Origin: 70-18 sp041691815
GTDB lineage: Bacteria; Pseudomonadota; Alphaproteobacteria; Acetobacterales; Acetobacteraceae
Direction: 5' to 3'
DNA length: 18,064 nt
Assembly: GCA_041691815.1 (NCBI GenBank)
Contig: JBEPTZ010000088.1
Coordinates: 1 to 18,064, forward strand
Shown here: piece by piece, positions 6,870 to 14,527 of the stretch
Layout of the letters: each line of letters begins with the position of its first letter
Position numbering within the stretch: position 1 is the stretch's first letter
The notes under the pieces: model-generated
Databases searched by the model: none
What the model saw: only the letters and a program-made list of their open reading frames with translations
What the model was told of the DNA's origin: nothing
Made by a program: the position numbers and the translations under genes

Positions 6870-8221
6870 CCGGCTGCCGGCACCCCGGCCGTCGCCAGCG
6901 CCGCCGCCTGCCGCGCCGCCAGGGTATCAGCATCGAAATCGGCGATCAGCCCGTTGAACAGCTGGTGCCAGTTGAGCTCGGCGCGCAGCCGCAGGAACAC
7001 CCCTCCGAGACCGATCGCGCTGCGGTCCATCAGCACGAATTCGCGCGGCGGCCGCACGCCGCCGGTGCGCTTCAGCCCGGCATGCACCCGTTGCGCCACC
7101 GCGCGGCCGAATTGCGGGTCGTCATCCTCCTGGATGCGGCGCACCCGGTCCTGGGTCAGCGGCTCGTAGAGGAAGCGCGCCCATTCGTTCAGCACCGCCA
7201 TCTTCTCGTGCGTCAGGCCGGTGAAGCCCCAACTGCTATAGGCGTGGTGCGCCTGCTCCTCGTTGTTGTCGCGCACCGCCTCATAGAGATCGATCACCCC
7301 GCGCACGAACTGCGCCGGGAACACCCTTATGGCGCCGAAATCCAGCAGGTTGACCGCCGCTTCCGGCCGCACCTGGTAGTTGCCCAGATGCGGGTCACCG
7401 TGGATCACCCCGTAGCGATAGAACGGCACGTACCAGGCATGGAACAATGCGCGGGCCAGGGCGTTGCGCTCCTCGGCCGGCGGGTCCTCCTCCAGTCGGC
7501 GCATCAGCGGCCGGCCTTCCAGCCAGGACATGGTCAGCAGCCGCCTGGTGGTCAGCGCCGCCACCGGCACCGGCACATGCACCTCCGGCCGATCCGCTAG
7601 CATCAGGCCGTAGAGCCGCATCTGCGCCGCCTCGCGCAGGTAGTCGAGCTCCTCGCGCAGCCTTGCGACCAGTTCGGTGTAGACGTCGTCGTGCTGGATG
7701 GCGCTGTCCATGCGGTGATAGATCGCCATCGCCAGCTTCAACTGGCGCAGATCGGCTTCCACCGTGCTGGTCATGTCCGGGTATTGCAGCTTGCAGGCAA
7801 CCGCGCTGCCGTCATGCAGCGTGGCGCGGTGCACCTGGCCCAGCGAGGCGGCGGCGGCGGCCTCCAGTTCGAAACTGGCGAAGCGGGACTGCCAGCCCGC
7901 CCCCAGTTCGCCCTGCATCCGCCGGCGCACGAAGGCCGCCCCCATCGCCGGCGCGTTGGCCTGCAACTGCGCCAGTTCCTCGGCGTATTCCGGCGGCAGC
8001 GCGTCCGGCACGGTGGAGAGGAACTGCGCCACCTTCATCATCGGGCCCTTCAGCCCGCCGAGGATGGTCTTGAGGTTCTCGGCATGCCCGGCGCGGTCGG
8101 TCTTGATGCCGAACGCCCGCTCGCCGACCACCCGCGCGGCGATGCCGCCGACCGCCCCCGAGGTGCGGGCGAAGCGGCGGAGTTCGCCGAACAGCGATGC
8201 CTTGTCCTCCGGTCCCGCCAT
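6866..8221 (-). CDS. ABC1/AarF/ADCK-family atypical kinase-like protein
   Basis: The 451-residue product has the marks of the UbiB/COQ8 (ABC1) protein-kinase-like family. These are a KxGQ-like element (here KVAQ, 63-66), the Ala-rich nucleotide loop AAAAASLGQVH at 121-131, the VACK lysine (Lys144), the catalytic HGDPHLGN at 274-281 and the metal-binding DFG at 294-296. The family supports ubiquinone biosynthesis or lipid homeostasis. At 451 residues and without the C-terminal membrane helices of true UbiB, it is better called an ABC1-family protein than ubiB. Its ATG overlaps the pepF stop by one base (TGATG), with AAGG seven bases upstream, so translation is probably coupled to pepF. Its stop overlaps that of the converging glycosyltransferase-like gene. 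Confidence 0.9.
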   Translation of the reverse strand: MAGPEDKASLFGELRRFARTSGAVGGIAARVVGERAFGIKTDRAGHAENLKTILGGLKGPMMKVAQFLSTVPDALPPEYAEELAQLQANAPAMGAAFVRRRMQGELGAGWQSRFASFELEAAAAASLGQVHRATLHDGSAVACKLQYPDMTSTVEADLRQLKLAMAIYHRMDSAIQHDDVYTELVARLREELDYLREAAQMRLYGLMLADRPEVHVPVPVAALTTRRLLTMSWLEGRPLMRRLEEDPPAEERNALARALFHAWYVPFYRYGVIHGDPHLGNYQVRPEAAVNLLDFGAIRVFPAQFVRGVIDLYEAVRDNNEEQAHHAYSSWGFTGLTHEKMAVLNEWARFLYEPLTQDRVRRIQEDDDPQFGRAVAQRVHAGLKRTGGVRPPREFVLMDRSAIGLGGVFLRLRAELNWHQLFNGLIADFDADTLAARQAAALATAGVPAAG

Positions 8222-9999
8222 CAGGCGACCTTTTCCAGTTCGTCGATGAAGCCGGAAATCACGTCGAGCCCGCGGGTCCAGAACGCCGGATCGCTGGCAT
8301 CCAGCCCGAACGGCGCCAGCAACTCCTTGTGCCGCTTGGTGCCGCCGGCCTTCAGCATGTCGAGATACTTGCCCTGGAAGCCGGGATGGCCGGACTGGTA
8401 GACCGAATACAGCGCATTCACCAAGCAGTCGCCGAACGCATAGGCATAAACATAGAACGGCGAGTGGATGAAATGCGGCACATAGGCCCAGAACACGTTA
8501 TATTCCGGCGTGAATTCGAAGGCCGGGCCGAGGCTCTGGCGCTGCACGTCCATCCAGATCTCGCCGATCCGCTCGGCCACCACTTCGCCGCCGCGCCGCT
8601 CGTCATGCAGCAGCGTCTCGAACTGGTAGAAGGCGATCTGCCGCACCACGGTGTTCAGCATGTCCTCCACCTTGCCGGCCAGCATGATCCGCCGGCGGGC
8701 CGGGTCGGTCTCGGCGTCCAGCAGCGCGCGGAAGGTCAGCATCTCGCCGAACACGCTGGCGGTTTCGGCCAACGTCAGCGGCGTGCTGGCGCGCAGATAG
8801 CCCTGCTCGCCGGCCAGCACCTGGTGCACGCCGTGGCCGAGTTCATGCGCCAGGGTCATCACATCGCGCGTGCGGCCGTGGTAGTTCAGCAGCAGGTACG
8901 GATGCGCACTCGGCACCGTCGGATGCGCGAAGGCGCCGCCAGACTTGCCGGGGCGCAGTGCCGCGTCGATCCACGGCTTGTCGAAGAAATCTCGGCCGAT
9001 GCTGGCCAGTTCCGGCGAGAACGCGCCATAGGCCGCCAGCACCCGCCGGCGCGCCTCCGGCCAGGCGATCTCCCGGTCATCGTCACCCGGCAGCGGCGCG
9101 TTGCGGTCCCAGTGCTGCAATTTCTCCAGCCCCAGCCACTTCGCCTTCATCAGGTAGTAGCGGTGCGACAGCCGGGCGTAATCGCTGGTCACCGCACTGA
9201 CCAGCGCCTCCACCACCTCGTCCTCCACCATGTTGGAGCGGTTGCGGTAGCTGGCCGGGCGGTCGAAATGCCGCCAAGTGTCGATGATCTCCTTGTCCTT
9301 GGCCAGCGTATTGGTGATCAGCGCGAACAGCCTGGCATTGGCGCCGAACACCGTGCCGATCGCCTGCCCGGCCTGCTCGCGCACCGCGCGGTCGCCGTCC
9401 GACAGCTTGTTCAGCACCGCCGAGACGGTCAGTTCCTCCGCCCCGCACGGCACCTTCAGCCCGGCGATGGTCTCGTCGAACAGTCGCGACCAGGCGGCGC
9501 GGCCGGTAACCTCCTTCTCGTGCAGCAGCTTCTCCAGCTCGTCGGAAAGCTGGTGCGGGCGGAACACCCTGATATCGCGCAGCCAGGGCCGCCAGCCGGC
9601 CAGCGCCGGGTCGGCCAGCTTGGCCTCCAGCACCGCATCGTCGATGCGGTTCAGTTCCAGCGAGAAGAAGATCAGGTGGCTGGAGATCGTCGTCACCCGC
9701 TCGGTCATCGACTGGTAGAAGCGGCCGATCGCGGCATCCGTCGAGTCGGCGCTGAACAGCAGTTGCGCGTACGACATCACCCGGCCGAGGATCTCCTCGA
9801 TCCGCTCGAACTCGCCGATCGCCGCGGCCAGCGCCCGGCCCGACATCGCCGCCAGCTTGCCGGCATTTTTCGTGGCGAACGCCTGCGCCGCGGCATCGGC
9901 GCGGTCGAGGTCGGCCGTCAGTTGCGGGCTGTCGGGCGCCGGGTAGAGATCGGCGAGGTCCCAGGTGGGAAGCTCGGCGGCAGCCTGTCCGTCTGGCAT
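8221..9999 (-). CDS. pepF: Oligoendopeptidase F, M3 family zinc metallopeptidase
   Basis: This cytosolic peptidase hydrolyses oligopeptides. I place the start at the ATG at 9999 (MPDGQAAAELPTWDL), with AGGA ten bases upstream. The frame is open to 10062, but that extension has no ribosome-binding site and would cover the divergent gene's leader. The product is 592 residues, usual for PepF/M3B. The N-terminal part (about 15-200) is the helical oligoendopeptidase domain. The catalytic zinc site is HELGH at 385-389 with the downstream ligand Glu412 in TLAETASVFGEM. A conserved YNVFWAYVPHFIHSPFYVY stretch follows toward the C-terminus. No signal peptide is seen. It is the first gene of a two-gene unit with the ABC1-family gene. 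Confidence 0.95.
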   Translation of the reverse strand: MPDGQAAAELPTWDLADLYPAPDSPQLTADLDRADAAAQAFATKNAGKLAAMSGRALAAAIGEFERIEEILGRVMSYAQLLFSADSTDAAIGRFYQSMTERVTTISSHLIFFSLELNRIDDAVLEAKLADPALAGWRPWLRDIRVFRPHQLSDELEKLLHEKEVTGRAAWSRLFDETIAGLKVPCGAEELTVSAVLNKLSDGDRAVREQAGQAIGTVFGANARLFALITNTLAKDKEIIDTWRHFDRPASYRNRSNMVEDEVVEALVSAVTSDYARLSHRYYLMKAKWLGLEKLQHWDRNAPLPGDDDREIAWPEARRRVLAAYGAFSPELASIGRDFFDKPWIDAALRPGKSGGAFAHPTVPSAHPYLLLNYHGRTRDVMTLAHELGHGVHQVLAGEQGYLRASTPLTLAETASVFGEMLTFRALLDAETDPARRRIMLAGKVEDMLNTVVRQIAFYQFETLLHDERRGGEVVAERIGEIWMDVQRQSLGPAFEFTPEYNVFWAYVPHFIHSPFYVYAYAFGDCLVNALYSVYQSGHPGFQGKYLDMLKAGGTKRHKELLAPFGLDASDPAFWTRGLDVISGFIDELEKVA

Positions 10000-10064
10000 A
10001 AGGGCGAAGTCCTGTCCTGCTGGTCGTGGGCCTGCATGTAGGTTATGCGGGGGAAACGGCAAAG

Positions 10065-10088
10065 GGGGCGCGCCCCTCGGCTGAGGGG
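10065..10088 (+). promoter_or_regulatory. Alternative hairpins covering the ribosome-binding site of the acyl-CoA synthetase gene
   Basis: GGGGCGCGCCCC (10065-10076) is a perfect palindrome that can fold as a 4-bp stem with a CGCG loop. CCCCTC (10073-10078) and GAGGGG (10083-10088) form a second 6-bp stem with loop GGCT. Both stems use the same CCCC at 10073-10076, so they exclude each other. The GAGGGG arm is the ribosome-binding site for the GTG at 10095. The second fold would therefore hide the site and the first would expose it. The pairing is seen directly; a regulatory role is inferred. Confidence 0.45.
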
Positions 10089-10094
10089 AACGCG

Positions 10095-11786
10095 GTGGAA
10101 GTCTATCCGAACTGGCCGAATCTTGCCGTCATGATGTTTCATTGCGCCCGCAGCTGGGGCCGGCGGCCGATGCTGCGCTGGCACCGCGACGGCGCCTGGC
10201 ATAGCATGACCTGGGGCGAATTCGCCCGTCAGACCGCCAGCGTTGCCCGCCGGCTGCGCGAAGCCGGCGTTGCCGCCGGGGACCGGGTGCTGATCGTCGC
10301 GGAAAACCGCCCGGAATACCCGATCGCCGAAACCGCGCTGCTGGCGATCCGCGCCGTGCCGGTGCCGGCCTATGTGACCAACACGGTGGACGACCACGCC
10401 CATGTGCTGCGCGATTCTGGCGCCCGGGCGGCGATCGTCTCGACCACCGCACTCGCCGAGCGGGTGGCCGCCGCCGGCCCGCTCGACCTGCTGGTGACGA
10501 TGGATAAGGCGCCGGTCGCCGGCGTCCGCCAACTGCAGTTCGCCGACCTCACCACCGACACCGCCTCACCGGACGACATCGCCGCCGAGGCAGCCCTGAT
10601 CCCCGGCGGCGCGCTGGCCTGCCTGATCTACACCTCCGGCACCGGCGGCGCACCGAAGGGGGTGATGCTGCCGCACCGCGCCGTGCTGTCCAACTGCCGC
10701 GGCGCCTTCAAGCTGCTGCAGATCCTGTGGCGGCAGGAGGGCGGCGAACCGCACGAGACCTACTTGTCCTACCTGCCGCTGTCGCACAGCTTCGAGCATA
10801 CCGCCGGTCAGTTCTTCATGCTCAGCACCGGCGCCGAGGTGGTGTATTCGCGCGGCGTCGAGCATCTGGCCGCCGATATCCTGGCGGTGCGGCCGAGCAT
10901 CATGACCATGGTGCCGCGCGTGCTGGAAGTGATCCGCGGCCGCATCCTGGCGCAATTGGCGCGCGAAAAACCCTGGAAGCAGAAGCTGTTCGCCCGCGCC
11001 CTGGCGGTCGGCACCAGGCGCGCCACCGGCGCCCGGCTGTCGCTGCTCGACCGCCTGCTCGACCCGCTACTGGAACGCCTGGTCCGCCGCAAGGTGCGCG
11101 CCCGGTTCGGCGGCCGACTGCGCGCGGCGATCTCCGGCGGCGCCCGGCTGGAGCCGGAAACCGGCCTGTTCTATCTCGGCCTCGGCATCCCTCTGCTGCA
11201 AGGCTACGGCCAGACCGAGGCCGGCCCGGTAATCTCGGCCAACCCGCCCGACGCGATCCGCATCGAGACCGTCGGCCCGCCGCTGGAGGGCGTGGCGCTG
11301 CGCATCGCCGAGGACGGCGAAATCCTGGTGCAGGGCGACCTGGTGATGGACGGCTACTGGGGCCAGCCGGACGAGACCGCCGCCGTGCTGCACGATGGCT
11401 GGCTGCATACCGGCGATATCGGCGTGCTCGACCTGGACGGCTACCTGCGCATCACCGACCGCAAGAAAGATATGATCGTGCTGTCCGGCGGTGAAAACGT
11501 CTCCCCCGCTCGCATCGAGGGCATGCTGGTGGCCGAGCCATCCATCGCCCAGGCGGTGGTAACCGGCGAGGGCCAGGCCGGGCTGACCGCACTGCTGGTG
11601 GCCGCCGACGGCTGCGACGAACTTGCCGTTGCCGCCGCGGTCAGCATGGTGAACGGCCGCCTCGCCGTCACCGAGCGCATCCGCCGCCACAAGCTGGTGC
11701 CCGCCTTCACCATCGAGAACGGCCTGCTGACCGCCACCCAGAAGGTGCGCCGGCATCTGGTGGTGCGGGCGCACGGCCAAGCCTAG
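10095..11786 (+). CDS. AMP-dependent long-chain acyl-CoA synthetase (FAA1-type)
   Basis: This is an adenylate-forming enzyme that most likely activates a fatty acid to acyl-AMP and then acyl-CoA in the cytosol. I chose the GTG at 10095 (MEVYPNWPNL) because AGGGG lies six bases upstream. The frame is open to a GTG at 10026 without such a site. This gives 563 residues. Motifs in order are the ATP/phosphate loop YTSGTGGAPKG at 179-189 (a Gly where most members have a second Thr), SYLPLSHSFEHTAG at 225-238, GYGQTEAGPV at 370-379, HTGDIG at 438-443, KKDMIVLSGGENVSPARIE at 457-475 and the catalytic lysine Lys550 in LTATQKVRR. Substrate chain length cannot be read from sequence. It diverges from pepF across 95 bases. 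Confidence 0.9.
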   Translation: MEVYPNWPNLAVMMFHCARSWGRRPMLRWHRDGAWHSMTWGEFARQTASVARRLREAGVAAGDRVLIVAENRPEYPIAETALLAIRAVPVPAYVTNTVDDHAHVLRDSGARAAIVSTTALAERVAAAGPLDLLVTMDKAPVAGVRQLQFADLTTDTASPDDIAAEAALIPGGALACLIYTSGTGGAPKGVMLPHRAVLSNCRGAFKLLQILWRQEGGEPHETYLSYLPLSHSFEHTAGQFFMLSTGAEVVYSRGVEHLAADILAVRPSIMTMVPRVLEVIRGRILAQLAREKPWKQKLFARALAVGTRRATGARLSLLDRLLDPLLERLVRRKVRARFGGRLRAAISGGARLEPETGLFYLGLGIPLLQGYGQTEAGPVISANPPDAIRIETVGPPLEGVALRIAEDGEILVQGDLVMDGYWGQPDETAAVLHDGWLHTGDIGVLDLDGYLRITDRKKDMIVLSGGENVSPARIEGMLVAEPSIAQAVVTGEGQAGLTALLVAADGCDELAVAAAVSMVNGRLAVTERIRRHKLVPAFTIENGLLTATQKVRRHLVVRAHGQA

Positions 11787-11787
11787 A

Positions 11788-12558
11788 GTGGAATGCCTTC
11801 CGGCAGGCTCGTCCTACATCATCGCCGCAACGGCCCGGTCCGGTAGCACTTTGCTGTGCGATCTGCTCTCCGCGACCAGAATCGCCGGACAACCTCATTC
11901 GTATTACCGCCGTCATGATATTCTTGACTATGCGCGGGGGTGGGGGGTGCCCTCGCCTGATGTGGTCGACCGCGAAGCCTTCGAGCGCTCTTATCTCGCG
12001 GCCGTACGACAAGCAGGTTCCGAGCACACTGGCATCTTTGGCCTCAGGCTCATGTGGTCGACCGTGGCCGAGCTTTCCGTGCGCCTGCGCGCCATTCAAC
12101 CCGACTCGCTTGATGATGCTGCGCGATTTGAACTGGCGTTCGGAAAGCCGCTCTACATTCATCTTTCGAGGCAAGACAAGGTCGCCCAGGCCGTCTCGCT
12201 GCTCAAGGCGGAGCAGAGTGGCTTGTGGCACCGCGCGGCCGATGGGACTGAGCGGGAGCGCTCGGCCCGACCTGCGCCATTGGACTACGACGAAGGTCGT
12301 ATTGCCGATTTGGTCAAGGAATTGCAGACGGATGATGCAGCCTGGAACGGGTGGTTCGCACGGTATGCGATAGCGCCATTGCGGCTGACCTATGAGGAGT
12401 TGGCGGCCGCACCCTGCAAAGTTCTGACGCAAGTGCTATCCGCTTTGGCTCTGGATCCGAGGATCGCCGCTTCGGTCGATGTCAGGACAGCGAAACTGGC
12501 CGACGAAACCAGTCTGGAATGGACGCATCGATTTCGCGGTACACCTGTGCAGCCGTAG
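11788..12558 (+). CDS. Stf0-like sulfotransferase
   Basis: This is a predicted PAPS-dependent sulfotransferase of the Stf0/NodH-like group, which sulfates carbohydrates or glycolipids. Seen are the 5'-phosphosulfate-binding loop TARSGSTLLCDLL at 15-27, a GQPHSYY segment at 34-40 and the 3'-phosphate-binding region IHLSRQDKVAQAVS at 124-137. A W..WF pair lies around 187-190. The length of 256 residues is normal. It begins at a GTG one base after the acyl-CoA synthetase stop and has no clear ribosome-binding site, so the start is uncertain or coupled. Base use differs: sample 60-base lines here count 52-63% G+C against about 75% in the upstream gene, with many TTT, CAT, GAT and CGT codons. This suggests acquisition by transfer. 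Its acceptor is unknown. Confidence 0.85.
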   Translation: MECLPAGSSYIIAATARSGSTLLCDLLSATRIAGQPHSYYRRHDILDYARGWGVPSPDVVDREAFERSYLAAVRQAGSEHTGIFGLRLMWSTVAELSVRLRAIQPDSLDDAARFELAFGKPLYIHLSRQDKVAQAVSLLKAEQSGLWHRAADGTERERSARPAPLDYDEGRIADLVKELQTDDAAWNGWFARYAIAPLRLTYEELAAAPCKVLTQVLSALALDPRIAASVDVRTAKLADETSLEWTHRFRGTPVQP

Positions 12559-12606
12559 AATCCCTCACACGGGTAGACCAGAGTCAACCATTCACGCAAA
12601 GCAGAA

Positions 12607-12619
12607 GCTCAAATTGAGC
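12607..12619. promoter_or_regulatory. Perfect 13-base palindrome, possible operator
   Basis: GCTCAA-A-TTGAGC is a perfect inverted repeat with a single central base. It lies 48 bases after the sulfotransferase stop. The one-base centre is typical of a dimeric regulator site and too tight for an RNA hairpin. No regulator gene is present in the window, so the role is a guess. Confidence 0.3.
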
Positions 12620-12775
12620 CGCTGCCGACAATCAGCCTCTCTTGACAGGCAACCCCAGGCCGGGCGACCCTCGCTGCATGTTTAGGCACTTCTTCGTCGT
12701 CGCCAGACCCACCCGCAGCCTCGGCGGGCCATGGGGGAACCGCGCGCGCTGACCGGGCGCTGCGCGCCTCCCCTG

Positions 12776-12804
12776 AACCCCGCCGGCAACGGACGGGGTT
12801 TTTT
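12776..12804 (+). terminator. Intrinsic terminator (or attenuator) upstream of the methyltransferase gene
   Basis: AACCCCG (12776-12782) pairs perfectly with CGGGGTT (12794-12800) across an 11-base loop, and the stem runs into six T residues (12799-12804). It reads on the plus strand. It lies 218 bases after the sulfotransferase stop and 47 bases before the methyltransferase start, so it either ends the upstream transcript or attenuates the downstream gene. Confidence 0.75.
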
Positions 12805-12850
12805 CATGTCTGCTCCGTCCGATCCTCCCTCACATCGGAACGCATACGCC

Positions 12851-13579
12851 ATGACCCAGAACATCTACGACAACGACGCCTTCTTCGCCGGCTACAGCCA
12901 GCTCGGCCGCTCGCTGGAGGGGCTGGACGGTGCGGCCGAATGGCCAGCCATCCAGGCCATGCTGCCGCCGATGCAGGGCCTCAAGGTGGCCGATCTCGGC
13001 TGCGGCTTCGGCTGGTTTTGCCGCTGGGCGCGCGGCGCCGGGGCAGCCAGCGTGCTCGGCCTCGACGTTTCGGAGAACATGCTGGCTCGCGCCCGCGACT
13101 TCGGCCGCGACCCCGGCATAGCCTATGCCCGCGCCGACCTCGAAGACCTGCGCCTGCCAGGGACCGATTACGACCTGATCTACTCGTCGCTGACCTTCCA
13201 CTACATCTTGGGTTTCGCCGGCCTGCTGGCCCGCATCCACCAGGCGCTGGCGCCGCGCGGAAAACTGGTGTTCTCGATGGAGCACCCGATCTACATGGCC
13301 CCCTCGCACCCCCGCTTCACGCTGGACGCCGAGGGCCGCCGCATCTGGCCGATCGACCGCTATCTGGAGGAAGGCCCGCGCCAGACCGACTGGCTGGCCA
13401 AGGGCGTGATCAAGCAGCACCGCACGCTCGGCACCACGCTGAACCTGTTGCTGGGCGCCGGCTTCACGCTGGATCGTGTCGAGGAATGGTCGCCCACCGA
13501 CGCCCAGATTGCCGCCCGCCCGGCCCTGGCGCAGGAGCGCGACCGCCCGATGTTCCTGCTGGCCGCAGCGCACAAATAG
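12851..13579 (+). CDS. Class I SAM-dependent methyltransferase
   Basis: The 242-residue product has the Rossmann-like SAM-binding fold. Motif I is VADLGCGFGW (46-55), the acidic motif II is LGLDVSENML (69-78), RADLEDLRLP lies at 94-103, and YDLIYSSLTFHYI (107-119) matches the motif IV region of Methyltransf_11/25 proteins. The C-terminal half carries EHPIYMAP and a GAGFTLDRVEEWSPT segment, common in small-molecule methyltransferases. The substrate cannot be assigned. I chose the ATG at 12851 (MTQNIYDNDAFF). A GGAA lies ten bases upstream, a weak site. An in-frame ATG at 12806 starts right after the terminator T-tract and has no ribosome-binding site. It converges on the ctaG fusion gene with four bases between stops. 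Confidence 0.85.
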   Translation: MTQNIYDNDAFFAGYSQLGRSLEGLDGAAEWPAIQAMLPPMQGLKVADLGCGFGWFCRWARGAGAASVLGLDVSENMLARARDFGRDPGIAYARADLEDLRLPGTDYDLIYSSLTFHYILGFAGLLARIHQALAPRGKLVFSMEHPIYMAPSHPRFTLDAEGRRIWPIDRYLEEGPRQTDWLAKGVIKQHRTLGTTLNLLLGAGFTLDRVEEWSPTDAQIAARPALAQERDRPMFLLAAAHK

Positions 13580-13583
13580 CGGT

Positions 13584-14519
13584 CTACAGCTTGTTTTCGC
13601 TGGCGCCTAACGTCGCATGCTCGGATGGCGCCAGCGATTTCAGGTAGGCGATGATATCGCCGCGCCGCACCTGGTCATCCAGGTGGTAGGACATCTGCGC
13701 CCCCGGCACGGTGCCCTGCGGCGAGGCCAGCCAGCGATCGAGATTGGCCGCCGTCCAGGTCAGATCGGCGTTCTGCAACGCCTTGGAATACGGATAGCCC
13801 GCAGCACTACCGGCCTTGCGGGCGAACACATCGCGCAGCGGCGGGCCTTCGCGGGCCTGGTCCAGCCCGTGGCAGGCGGCGCAAACCGAGGCAAACAGCG
13901 CCTCGCCGGCATGCGCGTCCGGCGGCCGGTCGCTGAACCGCGCCATATCAGTGGCGCCGTCGGGCTTTTTGGAATTGAAGAAGGTGTAGGACAGCGTGAT
14001 GGTGTGGATATCGCCATCCTCGTGATCCTGGCCCATCCGGCTGTCGACGAAGAAATCCACCGGCATCTCGACGCTTTTATGCGCCTCCAACCGTTCCTCG
14101 GTGAAGCAGAAGCACTCGATCTTCTTGAAATAGATGCCGGCGCGCTCCGGCGTCACATTGAAGGTGGCGTGGCCCACCAGGTCGTGGTCGGACAGGTTCT
14201 CGGCGCGGAAAAACACCACCGTCTCCTGCCCCAGCCGTAGCTTCACCTGCCGCTGCACCGGCACGAAGCGCCACGGCAGATCGGGCGCCACGTTGGTGGT
14301 GAAGGCGACGGTGATCTCGCGCCCCAGCTTCGCGTCGTCATTGGCCGCAACCCGCTGGGTGAAGCCGCCGGAGCCGGTGGCTTCGCAGAACAGCCGGTAC
14401 AGCGTCACCGAATACGAAACCAGGGTGAACATCACCCCCATCGCCAGCCCGATCCCCACCAGTGTCCCGTAATAGCCGACACGGGAACGGCGGAACGGCT
14501 TCGGCGACGGGTCGGACAT
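13584..14519 (-). CDS. ctaG: Cox11/CtaG copper chaperone fused to a C-terminal cytochrome c domain
   Basis: The 311-residue product joins two domains. Residues 1-185 are Cox11/CtaG, the factor that delivers copper to the CuB site of aa3-type cytochrome oxidase. They comprise one N-terminal membrane helix (about 18-40), the conserved Cys45 in YRLFCEATG, the copper-binding CFCF at 136-139 and the terminal ITLSYTFF strand. Residues about 200-300 are a class I cytochrome c domain with the haem site CAACH (213-217) and a likely axial ligand Met276 in VPGAQMSY. Both domains would face the periplasm after the single helix, so the topology fits. Plain Cox11 is about 180-200 residues, so the extra 110 residues are the unusual part. 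It starts eight bases after gapR stops, without a strong ribosome-binding site, so it is probably coupled. Confidence 0.92.
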   Translation of the reverse strand: MSDPSPKPFRRSRVGYYGTLVGIGLAMGVMFTLVSYSVTLYRLFCEATGSGGFTQRVAANDDAKLGREITVAFTTNVAPDLPWRFVPVQRQVKLRLGQETVVFFRAENLSDHDLVGHATFNVTPERAGIYFKKIECFCFTEERLEAHKSVEMPVDFFVDSRMGQDHEDGDIHTITLSYTFFNSKKPDGATDMARFSDRPPDAHAGEALFASVCAACHGLDQAREGPPLRDVFARKAGSAAGYPYSKALQNADLTWTAANLDRWLASPQGTVPGAQMSYHLDDQVRRGDIIAYLKSLAPSEHATLGASENKL

Positions 14520-14527
14520 GGCAGCAG

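Larger units (their letters stand above)
12559..12850. other. Intergenic region after the sulfotransferase, with structured 3' half
   Basis: No supported gene lies in these 292 bases. The first 120 bases share the lower G+C of the sulfotransferase (one line counts 58%) and hold a 13-base palindrome. The second half is GC-rich. It can form a hairpin in which GGGGA (12734-12738) pairs with TCCCC (12769-12773) and GCGCGC (12742-12747) pairs with GCGCGC (12762-12767). An intrinsic terminator follows it directly. I looked for tRNA arms and found none. Confidence 0.5.

Noticed and set aside
8197..10041. Long open frame on the plus strand opposite pepF
   Set aside because: It mirrors the codon phase of pepF in GC-rich DNA, its translation is low-complexity Arg/Gln/His/Gly-rich, and it has no domain or ribosome-binding site.
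12642..12670. Perfect TTGACA as a -35 box after the sulfotransferase
   Set aside because: At 16-18 bases downstream there is only CGACCC-like sequence, so no -10 element supports a promoter.
12640..12775. Possible tRNA before the terminator
   Set aside because: No T-arm consensus (GTTCRA), anticodon arm or acceptor pairing could be found.
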